Origin: Legionellaceae bacterium
GTDB taxonomy: Bacteria > Pseudomonadota > Gammaproteobacteria > Legionellales > Legionellaceae
DNA: 17,624 bases
Assembly: GCA_947504795.1 (NCBI GenBank)
Contig: CANNJG010000021.1
Location: forward strand, 1-17,624
Reading direction: 5' to 3'
The position numbers and the translations under genes were made by a program. Position 1 is the stretch's first letter; each line of letters begins with the position of its first letter. This document shows, in pieces, positions 7,278 to 14,776 of the stretch. The notes under the pieces were generated by a model. It was not told the DNA's origin. It saw nothing but the letters and a program-made list of their open reading frames with translations, and did no database searches.

Positions 7278-7305
7278 TGAATTTTCGTTCGGCAAATGCT
7301 AGGGT
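7278..7305 (+). promoter_or_regulatory. Possible extended -10 promoter for the Com1-like gene
   Basis: TTGAAT (7278-7283) is followed after 16 bases by TAGGGT (7300-7305), which carries an upstream TG at 7297-7298 as in extended -10 promoters. Transcription would start near 7312, about 30 bases before the ATG. The -10 box is a weak match, so this is a candidate only. Confidence 0.3.
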
Positions 7306-7341
7306 TCTTAAGTTTAAAAAACCATACAAGGATAATTGAAA

Positions 7342-8121
7342 ATGAAAATCAAACACGTTTTTGCAATGAGCGCATTAGCGTTGGCCATTGGTGTGCCTGC
7401 GGCGCATGCCGCGGAAGCCCAAACAGCAACGAAAATGAATAAACAAGAGATCGAAAAAATTGTTCATGATTATTTAGTGACCAATCCTGATGTATTGATC
7501 GAAGCATCCCAAGCCTTGCAGAAAAAACAACAAGAAATGTTGCAGGCACAAGCTAAATCCGCTATTTCACAAAATGCAACGTCCTTGGCGAGTGGTCAAT
7601 TGACGATTGCTGGCAACCCTAACGGTAATGTTACCTTGATTGAGTTTTTCGATTACCAATGTGTTCATTGTATTAAAATGAAATCTGTCGTTAATAAACT
7701 TATTAGCAAAAACCCGAACTTGCGTGTTGTGTTCAAGGAGTTTCCTATTTTCGGTAAAGAATCAGAAATGGCGTCTCGTGTAGCGATTGCTGCAGCCATG
7801 CAAGGCAAGTATATGAATATCCAAAGTGCTCTGTTTAATGGAGAGCATCATTTGAGTGAAGATAAAATCATGGCGATTGCTAAAAAAGCTGCTCTGAATA
7901 TGGGTAAATTGAAAACAGATATCAATTCACCGACGGTGACCGCTACATTAGAAGATAGCCGTAAATTAGCGGAGGCCATTCATTTGATGGGTACGCCTGC
8001 GTTTATCGTGATGTCGACACCGAATGGACAATTTAAACCCGGTACGGAATCTGCATTTATTCCAGGTGCTGCCAGCGAAGAAACACTGCAAGACTTAATC
8101 AAAAAAGCATCGATATCGTAA
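7342..8121 (+). CDS. com1: Periplasmic DsbA-family thiol oxidoreductase, Com1-like
   Basis: The 259-residue protein has the layout of Coxiella Com1 and the DsbA2-type proteins of Legionella. It has a signal peptide ending near AHA (21-23), an N-terminal helical region with the VHDYLVTNPDVLIEASQALQ stretch (about 41-60), and a thioredoxin-fold domain with the active site C107-V-H-C110 in LIEFFDYQCVHC. The cis-proline loop is GTPAF at 217-221 (P219). The helical N-terminus is the part that mediates dimerisation in DsbC/DsbA2-like enzymes. It is expected to form or shuffle disulfides in exported proteins. I chose ATG 7342: AAGGA lies nine bases upstream and the residues MKIKHVFAMS make a normal signal peptide; a TTG two codons earlier (7336) sits too close to the ribosome site. 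dsbD, which could keep it reduced, lies two genes downstream on the opposite strand. Confidence 0.9.
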   Translation: MKIKHVFAMSALALAIGVPAAHAAEAQTATKMNKQEIEKIVHDYLVTNPDVLIEASQALQKKQQEMLQAQAKSAISQNATSLASGQLTIAGNPNGNVTLIEFFDYQCVHCIKMKSVVNKLISKNPNLRVVFKEFPIFGKESEMASRVAIAAAMQGKYMNIQSALFNGEHHLSEDKIMAIAKKAALNMGKLKTDINSPTVTATLEDSRKLAEAIHLMGTPAFIVMSTPNGQFKPGTESAFIPGAASEETLQDLIKKASIS

Positions 8122-8165
8122 GATAGGTTATACCCCCTGATAGGGAGGAGATGAAAAAAGATAGC

Positions 8166-8197
8166 GAGTACATTCCCGCGCAGGCGGGAATGTACTC
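8166..8197. repeat. REP-like palindrome with a 14-bp perfect stem
   Basis: GAGTACATTCCCGC (8166-8179) and GCGGGAATGTACTC (8184-8197) are exact inverted copies around a four-base loop GCAG. The core ATTCCCGCGCAGGCGGGAAT is the classic form of a dispersed extragenic palindrome seen across proteobacteria. It stands between the Com1-like gene and rsmJ. It may stabilise the upstream transcript or act as a weak terminator, although no clean T-run follows it. Other genomic copies would be expected; I saw no second full copy in this window. Confidence 0.85.
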
Positions 8198-8247
8198 ATT
8201 TAAATATCAGATTATCCAGCATACCTTAGAATGGACCAAGGATTCTT

Positions 8248-8949
8248 ATGTATTTTCCCATTGGTTATACGGACGATACCCTCGCTGAAAAAGCCCAACA
8301 GTTAGCCCAACACTACGGTTTTGTGGTTGATATGCAAGCGCTGCCGCGCTTAGAATTAACATTACAGGGACTGTTTCTACTTAGTCCTAGATTTTCAGGG
8401 TTACAAGTGGATTTTTCTCGCGTTTTGCATAGAGCTAAGCTTGATAAATCGCATGCTTTAATTCGTGCCTGTAAACCGATTTCTGGTATGCGTATTGTGG
8501 ATGCGACAGCAGGATGGGGCAGGGATGCTGCGTTATTGGCAGAAGCGGGTGCACAGGTTTTGCTTGTTGAAAAACAACCGGTGATGGCCGCGCTTCTTGC
8601 GGATGGGCTAGAACGATTACCCGCTGATATTTCAGCGCTGTCCTTAGTTCATTGCGATGCTTATTTATACTTGCAGCATTTGGAACCTGACGCTTATCCC
8701 GATCTGATTTATATTGATCCCATGCATCCGGTTCGTCAAAAATCGGCGTTAGTCAAGAAAGACATGCAAGTATTACAACAACTCTTTGGAAGTGATGAAA
8801 ACGTTTCAGAGCTGATAGCATTGGCTATCAAAAGAGCCCGGAAAAAAGTAGTGGTCAAATGGCCACAACGACTACCGCCTCTTCGGGTTCCTCAGCATCA
8901 CATTTCTGGAAAAACAGTACGGTTCGATATTTATCAGGTGTGGGTTTAA
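8248..8949 (+). CDS. rsmJ: 16S rRNA (guanine-1516-N2)-methyltransferase
   Basis: RsmJ (YhiQ) methylates G1516 in helix 45 of 16S rRNA using S-adenosylmethionine. In the 233-residue protein the family signatures are present: RVLHRAKLDKSHALIRACK ahead of the SAM site DATAGWGRDA (85-94), the acidic end of strand two in LLVEKQ (105-110), the catalytic-region YIDPMHP (155-161), and KRARKKVVVKWPQRLPPL near the C-terminus. It is somewhat shorter than the E. coli protein (about 250). ATG 8248 has AAGGA five bases upstream. It shares a TTAA at its end with the convergent dsbD, so each stop codon overlaps the other gene. Confidence 0.95.
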   Translation: MYFPIGYTDDTLAEKAQQLAQHYGFVVDMQALPRLELTLQGLFLLSPRFSGLQVDFSRVLHRAKLDKSHALIRACKPISGMRIVDATAGWGRDAALLAEAGAQVLLVEKQPVMAALLADGLERLPADISALSLVHCDAYLYLQHLEPDAYPDLIYIDPMHPVRQKSALVKKDMQVLQQLFGSDENVSELIALAIKRARKKVVVKWPQRLPPLRVPQHHISGKTVRFDIYQVWV

Positions 8950-10727
8950 TTAGTCGCAGCAATGGCACTTTGGAGTCTAATCAGTAAATTATCCGCATCG
9001 AGGATCCCTTCCCAGTTTAGATCATCAATACGATTTCCTAATGCGTCATAAAATGTAAATGTCGGCGGCGCAATGACTTTAAAGTATCTGAGTAATGCTT
9101 GGGTGTCTTGATTATTATCCGATAAATCAATTTGGATGATCTGGATGCGTTCTTGAAGGGCTAATACCTTGGGATCACGAAGTGTGGTTTTTTCAATTTT
9201 TTGACAAGAATCGCACCATGAGGCATAAAAATCAATCATAACTGCCTGATGATTTTGTTTGGCTTGCGCCAATGCATCCAGGGTGGCTGGAAGTGTTTTA
9301 ACAACGAAACGCGTTGATGTTTCCGCAGGAATGGTTGGAGAGGACATCGCCAGGGGTTGTAAGGGATTGGTGTGCCCCGCGCTGGCACCGTATAAAATAA
9401 AGATCCCATAAGCTATGGCCATCAAGCCGATGACTTGGGATAATATCGAGCGTTTTGTCGGCGGCGCGGTGAAGGGCTTGAGACCTAATCCGGAAAATAT
9501 GAACAAGGCTGACCATGCGACCATACTGTAAAAAGGCACAATTAAGCGCGAAAGGAGATGGATGGCCAATCCTAGTAGTAAAACCCCAAAAAAACGTTTG
9601 ATGGTGTTCATCCATAACCCAGCTTTGGGTAATAATTTTCCGGCAGATGCGCCAATGACTAATAAGGGCGATCCCATGCCTAATCCCAAGAAAAATAACG
9701 CAAGTAATCCACGGAATGCAGAATGTGTTTCAGCAATATAACTCAGTGCGCCAATCAGTGGAGGCGTGACACAAGGTGATAAAATAAGAATTGACATTGC
9801 GCCCATTATGGCGGCACTGAGGTAATGTCCACTCGCCTGAGTACGTGTCATTTGAGCAAATTTTGCTTGCCAAGAAGTAGGCAGTTGAAACGTATAGATA
9901 TCAAACATGGATAACGAAAGAAAAACAAATAGAACACTAAAACTGCTTATAATCCAAGGAGACTGCATGATAATTTGTAAGTTTGCCCCCATGCTGGCAA
10001 TGAATGCGCCGATGATACCGTAAGTCGCAGACATGCTTAAGACATAACTCAGAGATAATAAAAAGGCCTTATGCGTGGTCACGTTATGTCCGTGCCCTAC
10101 AATAATGCCGGATAATACCGGTATCATCGGTAACACGCACGGTGTGAATGCCAGTAATAAGCCAAATCCAAAAAAACTCAAGATGATTCCGATAGGATTG
10201 GCGTTAGTGAGCAGGGTTTGGGCTTGTGAGCTGGGTGCCGCGAGCAGCGCACGCGGCGAAGGGGGTATGGGCTGAGGGGGCTGTGTTTCTTGAGTGACCA
10301 GGATTAATCCCGCGTCCGGTGTGAATGAGAGTTTGAGTGTGCGGGTTTGCGGTGGATAGCAGAACCCTTCGTCAGAACACCCTTGGTAATGCACTGCAAT
10401 AAGGTATTCTCCACCGCTGTCGGATAAGACAGGTACATCAACGGTCAGGTCATCGCGGTACACGAGAACTTGTTGTCCTTGTTGATTGATTTTGATTTGA
10501 GGCTCTGGATAACGAATCCTGCCTAAACGGAGGTGCGGGTGATTGAGGATATCGACCGATATATGTTGTTGATATAAAAAATAATTGGTTTTGGTGGTCC
10601 AGTGCAACCGGACGGTGTTGGCATCTAGATGGATGGCGTCAAATACAAAGGCTTGATTTTGAGCGGCCGGGGCTGCGACACAAAAGAGTGACCAAAAGAG
10701 TAATAGCAATCGAATAGAGGCTGCCAT
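8946..10727 (-). CDS. dsbD: Thiol:disulfide interchange protein DsbD
   Basis: DsbD carries electrons from cytoplasmic thioredoxin across the inner membrane to periplasmic thiol proteins. The 593-residue protein has all three domains and all six redox cysteines. After a signal peptide (1-22) the alpha domain holds C117 and C123 (YQGCSDEGFCYPP). A Pro-rich linker follows (149-157). The eight-helix beta domain has C197 in FTPCVLPMIP and C319 in LSPCVTPPLIGAL. The C-terminal thioredoxin-like gamma domain has C505-D-S-C508 in DFYASWCDSCQKIEK. ATG 10727 has AGGA five bases upstream. It diverges from groES across a 184-base spacer and converges on rsmJ with a four-base overlap. The nearby Com1-like oxidoreductase is a plausible partner. 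Confidence 0.97.
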   Translation of the reverse strand: MAASIRLLLLFWSLFCVAAPAAQNQAFVFDAIHLDANTVRLHWTTKTNYFLYQQHISVDILNHPHLRLGRIRYPEPQIKINQQGQQVLVYRDDLTVDVPVLSDSGGEYLIAVHYQGCSDEGFCYPPQTRTLKLSFTPDAGLILVTQETQPPQPIPPSPRALLAAPSSQAQTLLTNANPIGIILSFFGFGLLLAFTPCVLPMIPVLSGIIVGHGHNVTTHKAFLLSLSYVLSMSATYGIIGAFIASMGANLQIIMQSPWIISSFSVLFVFLSLSMFDIYTFQLPTSWQAKFAQMTRTQASGHYLSAAIMGAMSILILSPCVTPPLIGALSYIAETHSAFRGLLALFFLGLGMGSPLLVIGASAGKLLPKAGLWMNTIKRFFGVLLLGLAIHLLSRLIVPFYSMVAWSALFIFSGLGLKPFTAPPTKRSILSQVIGLMAIAYGIFILYGASAGHTNPLQPLAMSSPTIPAETSTRFVVKTLPATLDALAQAKQNHQAVMIDFYASWCDSCQKIEKTTLRDPKVLALQERIQIIQIDLSDNNQDTQALLRYFKVIAPPTFTFYDALGNRIDDLNWEGILDADNLLIRLQSAIAATN

Positions 10728-10767
10728 AACAATCCTGAAAGTTGATTTTGAGACAATCCATCATATC

Positions 10768-10787
10768 AGATCACAGGCCTGTGATCT
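10768..10787. promoter_or_regulatory. Perfect 20-bp palindrome upstream of dsbD and groESL
   Basis: AGATCACAGGCCTGTGATCT reads identically on both strands, with no mismatch. It begins 41 bases upstream of the dsbD start and ends 31 bases before the groESL heat-shock -35 box, so it cannot be the end of either transcript. It could be a dimeric repressor or activator site, or a hairpin in the dsbD leader. The half-site order TCACA-N4-TGTGA is the reverse of a CRP site, so CRP is not a good fit. It is not a CIRCE element. Confidence 0.55.
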
Positions 10788-10818
10788 CTTTGATTTTTCA
10801 TTTATTTGCATTTCTGCT

Positions 10819-10847
10819 CTTGAAAATAAAATACCCTGTCCCCATAT
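10819..10847 (+). promoter_or_regulatory. Sigma-32 (RpoH) heat-shock promoter of groESL
   Basis: CTTGAAA (10819-10825) and CCCCATAT (10840-10847) match the sigma-32 consensus (CTTGAAA, CCCCATnT) and are separated by 14 bases, within the usual range. The transcript would carry a leader of about 55 bases before groES. No CIRCE repeat (TTAGCACTC/GAGTGCTAA) is present, so HrcA control is not indicated and heat induction should run through RpoH. Confidence 0.92.
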
Positions 10848-10911
10848 AGGTGACATCAGCGTGATTCACACTGAATTTATGTGCGATATTAAACCAATTA
10901 GGAGACTTTAA

Positions 10912-11208
10912 ATGAGTATAAAGATTCGTCCTTTACACGATCGAGTTGTTGTGCGTCGCTTGGAAGAAGAGCGTACTTCAGCAGGTGGGATTGTGATTCC
11001 AGATAGTGCAGCAGAAAAACCTATGCGTGGTGAGGTCGTTGCAATTGGTACGGGTAAAGCGTTAGACAATGGTGATGTTAGAGCTTTAGCGGTAAAAGTT
11101 GGTGATATTGTTATATTTGGCAAATACAGTGGAACAGAAGTTAAAGTGAATAATCAAGAATTAGTTGTGATGCGTGAAGACGACGTCATGGCTGTTGTAA
11201 ATGATTAA
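10912..11208 (+). CDS. groES: Co-chaperonin GroES
   Basis: GroES forms the seven-membered lid of the GroEL folding chamber. The 98-residue protein is full length and begins with the conserved IRPLHDRVVVRR. The mobile loop that docks on GroEL is intact (ERTSAGGIVIPDSAAEKP, about 20-37), followed by GEVVAIGTGK and the C-terminal strand ELVVMREDDVMAVV. ATG 10912 has AGGAG seven bases upstream. It is the first gene of the groES-groEL operon behind a heat-shock promoter. Confidence 0.98.
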   Translation: MSIKIRPLHDRVVVRRLEEERTSAGGIVIPDSAAEKPMRGEVVAIGTGKALDNGDVRALAVKVGDIVIFGKYSGTEVKVNNQELVVMREDDVMAVVND

Positions 11209-11240
11209 TTCTGAGTTAACTATTTAATTGGAGATAAATA

Positions 11241-12890
11241 ATGGCTAAAGAACTTCGTTTTGGCGATGATGCGCGCCAACAAATGCTGGCTGGGGTTAAT
11301 GCCTTAGCAAACGCGGTCCAAGTAACAATGGGACCTCGTGGACGTCATGTTGTCCTAGAAAAATCGTATGGTGCCCCTACTGTCACGAAAGATGGTGTAT
11401 CCGTAGCGAAAGAAATTGAATTTGAAGATCGGTTTAAAAATATGGGCGCACAGATGGTTAAAGAAGTTGCGTCTAAAACATCGGATACGGCTGGCGATGG
11501 TACAACAACAGCGACCGTCTTAGCACGTTCTATTTTGGTTGAAGGCCACAAAGCGGTTGCTGCTGGCATGAACCCAATGGATCTGAAACGTGGTATTGAC
11601 AAAGCAGTGATAGCCGTTACGAAGAAATTGGAAGAAATGTCTAAGCCTTGCAAAGATGGAAAAGCGATTGCGCAAGTGGGTACGATTTCTGCGAACTCTG
11701 ACGAAGCAATTGGTTCTATCATTGCCGAAGCAATGGAAAAAGTAGGTAAAGAAGGCGTGATTACCGTTGAAGATGGTAACAGCTTAGTCAACGAGTTATC
11801 GGTTGTCGAAGGTATGCAATTTGACCGTGGTTATATTTCTCCTTACTTTATTAACAATCAACAAAATATGTCAGCTGAATTAGAACAGCCTTTCATTTTA
11901 CTGGTCGACAAAAAAATCTCGAATATTCGTGACATGTTACCTGTATTGGAAGGGGTTGCTAAAGCGGGCCGTCCATTGTTGATTATCGCAGAAGATGTTG
12001 AAGGTGAGGCTTTGGCGACATTAGTCGTGAATAACATGCGTGGTATTGTCAAAGTCTGTGCGGTAAAAGCGCCAGGATTTGGGGATCGCCGTAAAGCCAT
12101 GTTACAAGATATTGCCATCCTTACAGGGTCACAAGTGATTTCTGAAGAAATCGGCAAGAGCTTAGAAGCTGCGACATTAGAAGATTTAGGCACTGCAAAG
12201 CGTGTTGTGATTACCAAAGACAACAGTATCATCATTGATGGTCATGGCAAACCTGCAGATATCAACGACCGTATTGGGCAAATTCGTGCGCAAATGGTCG
12301 AAACAACCTCTGATTACGATCGTGAAAAATTGCAAGAACGTGTTGCAAAATTAGCAGGTGGTGTTGCCGTGATCAAAGTAGGCGGTGCGACTGAGTTTGA
12401 AGTGAAAGAAAAGAAAGCGCGTGTTGAAGACGCCTTGCATGCGACTCGTGCAGCCGTAGAAGAAGGTATCGTAGCAGGAGGTGGTGTTGCGCTGGTGCGT
12501 GCACAGATAGCCCTGGATGGCTTGAAAGGCGACAACCATGATCAAAACATGGGTATTGATATTCTGCGTCGTGCTATCGAATCGCCTATGCGCCAAATCG
12601 TTACCAATGCTGGTTATGAAGCCTCTGTTGTTGTGAACCAAGTTGCTAAGTCTGAAGGTAATTATGGGTTCAACGCGGCTACTGGTGAGTACGGCGATAT
12701 GGTTGAAATGGGTATTTTGGATCCAACTAAAGTGACGCGTACAGCATTGCAAAATGCTGCATCGATTGCGAGCTTAATGCTAACGACAGAATGCATGGTT
12801 GCAGAACTCCCTAAGAAAGATGAAGGTGCTGGTGATGCCGGTGGTATGGGCGGTATGGGCGGCATGGGTGGAATGGGCGGTATGATGTAA
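11241..12890 (+). CDS. groEL: 60-kDa chaperonin GroEL
   Basis: GroEL is the ATP-driven double-ring folding chamber. The 549-residue protein is complete, from MAKELRFGDDARQQMLAGVN through the nucleotide-site segments VTMGPRGRHVVLEK, TKDGVSVAKEI and AGDGTTTATVLA (84-95), to the equatorial DALHATRAAVEEGIVAGGG, with the Asp equivalent to E. coli D398. It ends with five GGM repeats and a final Met, the flexible tail that lines the chamber floor. It lies 32 bases after groES, with GGAG eight bases before its ATG. Nothing in it is truncated or rearranged. A strong terminator follows, so groEL is the last gene of the operon. Confidence 0.99.
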   Translation: MAKELRFGDDARQQMLAGVNALANAVQVTMGPRGRHVVLEKSYGAPTVTKDGVSVAKEIEFEDRFKNMGAQMVKEVASKTSDTAGDGTTTATVLARSILVEGHKAVAAGMNPMDLKRGIDKAVIAVTKKLEEMSKPCKDGKAIAQVGTISANSDEAIGSIIAEAMEKVGKEGVITVEDGNSLVNELSVVEGMQFDRGYISPYFINNQQNMSAELEQPFILLVDKKISNIRDMLPVLEGVAKAGRPLLIIAEDVEGEALATLVVNNMRGIVKVCAVKAPGFGDRRKAMLQDIAILTGSQVISEEIGKSLEAATLEDLGTAKRVVITKDNSIIIDGHGKPADINDRIGQIRAQMVETTSDYDREKLQERVAKLAGGVAVIKVGGATEFEVKEKKARVEDALHATRAAVEEGIVAGGGVALVRAQIALDGLKGDNHDQNMGIDILRRAIESPMRQIVTNAGYEASVVVNQVAKSEGNYGFNAATGEYGDMVEMGILDPTKVTRTALQNAASIASLMLTTECMVAELPKKDEGAGDAGGMGGMGGMGGMGGMM

Positions 12891-12910
12891 TTCCCGCGCA
12901 CACCCAATTT

Positions 12911-12939
12911 AAAAACCCGTCAATTGACGGGTTTTTTTT
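12911..12939 (+). terminator. Rho-independent terminator after groEL
   Basis: The self-complementary sequence AAAACCCGTCA/ATTGACGGGTTTT forms a GC-capped stem and runs directly into eight Ts (12932-12939). It ends about 50 bases after the groEL stop codon, which fits termination of the groESL transcript. Confidence 0.95.
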
Positions 12940-12940
12940 G

Positions 12941-12949
12941 TGCTATACT
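12941..12949 (+). promoter_or_regulatory. Extended -10 promoter for the GH5 gene
   Basis: TGC followed by TATACT (12944-12949) is an extended -10 box, about 28 bases before the GH5 start codon. The only -35-like hexamer, TTGACG (12924-12929), lies inside the groEL terminator and is too close (14-base spacer), so the extended element would have to do most of the work. Confidence 0.45.
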
Positions 12950-12976
12950 TAGTCATACGATCTATGGAGAGGCATA

Positions 12977-14383
12977 ATGGGTTATAAGGTTGCAAGCTCG
13001 ATGTTCATGTTGTTATGTTCTCTGCAGGCATCGGCTTATTATACTCAGAAAAGTCACATTTTTACGGATGATAATGCGCCTATCGGTATCAATGGGATTT
13101 CCTGGTCAGGGTTTCAGGATACCAATGTATTTCAAGGGTTACAGAGTAATCCTTTGTATGCGATTACAGCGAGTAAACGCGCCTATGGGATGTTGGATGT
13201 GCTTGTTGCTGATGAAGCAGTGCCATCCTCAATGGGGGACTTTCCCCTATTTAAAACGGTGCGCATTCCTATACAACCGGGCGTGTTGTACGATGATAGC
13301 AACACGGTTGCTTTAAATTTGTCTTATGCAGATTCTGGGAACCCGACTCAAGGTAATGGTCTTTTCTGTCAGCGCTGGGCAACAACTTGGTCAGGATGTG
13401 AAACGGCTGTTTCTCCTAAAGACGCATTCTGGACAGTGCTGACTGAAATGCAACGCCATAATCTGTATGTCATGGTCGATATGCATCATCGTTATGGGTA
13501 CGGCGATGCTATGCGGGATGGGACTGTCTACGACTTATCACAATACCAGCGAGATCTGTCATTTTTAGCGGATCAGATCAAGCAAAAGGGCTTAGATAAT
13601 GTAATAGGGATTGATATTTTCAATGAGCCTTACCAACTCAACTGGTTCACAACCAACAATCAACAGGTACCATGGGTTAAAGTAATCGCAACCGCGGCTA
13701 ATGCAGTGTATGCGAGCAATCCTTCTTTGTTGTTATTTGTGGAGGGCGCGGATCAAGGGTCTAATGATCCGGATACCCCACCGATTTGTGTGGCCAAAGC
13801 GGATATGGTTGATGATCCCAATGCGTATTCACATTCTCCAGATCCCGCAGCATGCGGGGATCGAGAGCGGGTGTATTTTAAAGGAAATTGGGGTGAGGAT
13901 TTTAAACCCTTATTAAGCCAAACCAGCGCTAAGCAAGGCATTGCCATGATGGATAGAACAAAGCTAAGTGATGCATTGACCCAGTCAGGCATTCAACCCA
14001 AAGCGTTAACTTGGTTATTGGGCGATGAATCTGCTAACCACGCGCATATTGTTTTTTCGCCGCATGTTTATCCTGCAGAAGTTGCTGGATGGGAATCTGC
14101 GCCAGGAGCACCGAGTACCCTGCGTTTTAATTGGACCTGGGGCTTTTTATCTAAAGCCAATTACCCGGTTGTGTTAGGCGAGGCTTCTTGGAAAACGGCA
14201 TCGGGTAAAGCGTTTATCACGAATGCGCTCATGCCTTACTTGAGTGAGACGCTGCAGACTAACAATCTGTTTTTTTGGGGAATTGGTTTCTTAGGGGATA
14301 CCGTTACCGCGATTGATCCAAACACTGGCCAACTAAATGCCGATGTATGGACGACGCTGAAACCCTACTTTTTGAATGATTAG
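12977..14383 (+). CDS. Secreted glycoside hydrolase family 5 (cellulase-like)
   Basis: The 468-residue protein has a signal peptide (1-20, ending ASA) and a GH5 catalytic domain. Visible family marks are GINGISWSGFQDT (37-49, start of the barrel), the strand-3 Arg in TVRIPI (R96), VMVDMHH (165-171), the acid/base E217 in DIFNEP (213-218), SPHVYP (361-366) and the nucleophile E402 in VVLGEASW (398-405). Both catalytic glutamates are present. Family members cut beta-1,4-linked glucans or mannans with retention; the substrate cannot be chosen here. There is no carbohydrate-binding module. Four cysteines outside the signal (C131, C141, C271, C293) may form two disulfides, in keeping with the Dsb genes nearby. 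ATG 12977 has GGAGAGG just upstream. It appears to be a single-gene unit between the groEL terminator and the convergent phhB. Confidence 0.88.
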   Translation: MGYKVASSMFMLLCSLQASAYYTQKSHIFTDDNAPIGINGISWSGFQDTNVFQGLQSNPLYAITASKRAYGMLDVLVADEAVPSSMGDFPLFKTVRIPIQPGVLYDDSNTVALNLSYADSGNPTQGNGLFCQRWATTWSGCETAVSPKDAFWTVLTEMQRHNLYVMVDMHHRYGYGDAMRDGTVYDLSQYQRDLSFLADQIKQKGLDNVIGIDIFNEPYQLNWFTTNNQQVPWVKVIATAANAVYASNPSLLLFVEGADQGSNDPDTPPICVAKADMVDDPNAYSHSPDPAACGDRERVYFKGNWGEDFKPLLSQTSAKQGIAMMDRTKLSDALTQSGIQPKALTWLLGDESANHAHIVFSPHVYPAEVAGWESAPGAPSTLRFNWTWGFLSKANYPVVLGEASWKTASGKAFITNALMPYLSETLQTNNLFFWGIGFLGDTVTAIDPNTGQLNADVWTTLKPYFLND

Positions 14384-14402
14384 GGTTGATTGCCCCCTCG
14401 TT

Positions 14403-14744
14403 CTAATCAACAAGTAACGCATCAAATTTAGCTGCGCAAATGAAATCATTCATCGACAATCCCTTTAGGGCATGCGTCATGAGGGTAATGTGACAATGGT
14501 TGTAACCGATCTCCAAATCGGGATGATGATTCTCTTGATTTGCTATCCACGCCACCGCATTCACAAATGCCATAGTTTCATAGAAATCCGCAAAGGATAA
14601 TGATTTCTTTATTTGCTTGTTATCCGCGGTCACGCGCCATCCTGAGGTTAATTGGGGTAATAAATGTTGAATTTGTTCTGCGTCTAAAGCCTGACCGATG
14701 CCTTCGCACGCTTCGCAGTGTTTGGTGTTGAGGGAACTTGTCAT
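14403..14744 (-). CDS. phhB: Pterin-4a-carbinolamine dehydratase
   Basis: PhhB dehydrates 4a-hydroxytetrahydrobiopterin, recycling the cofactor of phenylalanine hydroxylase. The 113-residue protein carries the active-site motif ENHHPDLEIGYNHCHITLMTH (71-91) with H73, H74, P75 and H91, and ends with the conserved GLSMNDFICAAKFD. Length and layout match the bacterial enzymes. ATG 14744 has AAGGA seven bases upstream. It lies 32 bases downstream of hisC on the same strand, so the two are probably co-transcribed. No phenylalanine hydroxylase (phhA) is in this window. The extra N-terminal C10 and C13 (HCEACEG) are common in gammaproteobacterial PhhB as I recall them. Confidence 0.94.
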   Translation of the reverse strand: MTSSLNTKHCEACEGIGQALDAEQIQHLLPQLTSGWRVTADNKQIKKSLSFADFYETMAFVNAVAWIANQENHHPDLEIGYNHCHITLMTHALKGLSMNDFICAAKFDALLVD

Positions 14745-14776
14745 GGGTGTGTCCTTAATAGTTGAAGTGATACCTT

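Noticed and set aside
8151..8288. A 45-codon frame starting at ATG 8151 with AGGGAGGAG directly before it
   Set aside because: The ribosome site is only about two bases from the ATG, the frame runs through the REP hairpin and into the start of rsmJ, and the peptide shows no recognisable features.
10772..10783. CRP site upstream of dsbD
   Set aside because: The half-sites are TCACA then TGTGA with a four-base gap, the opposite order and spacing from the CRP consensus TGTGA-N6-TCACA.
12351..12752. Long minus-strand frames within groEL (also 11345-11791 and 11858-12235)
   Set aside because: They lie entirely inside the highly conserved groEL coding sequence and are shadows of its codon use.
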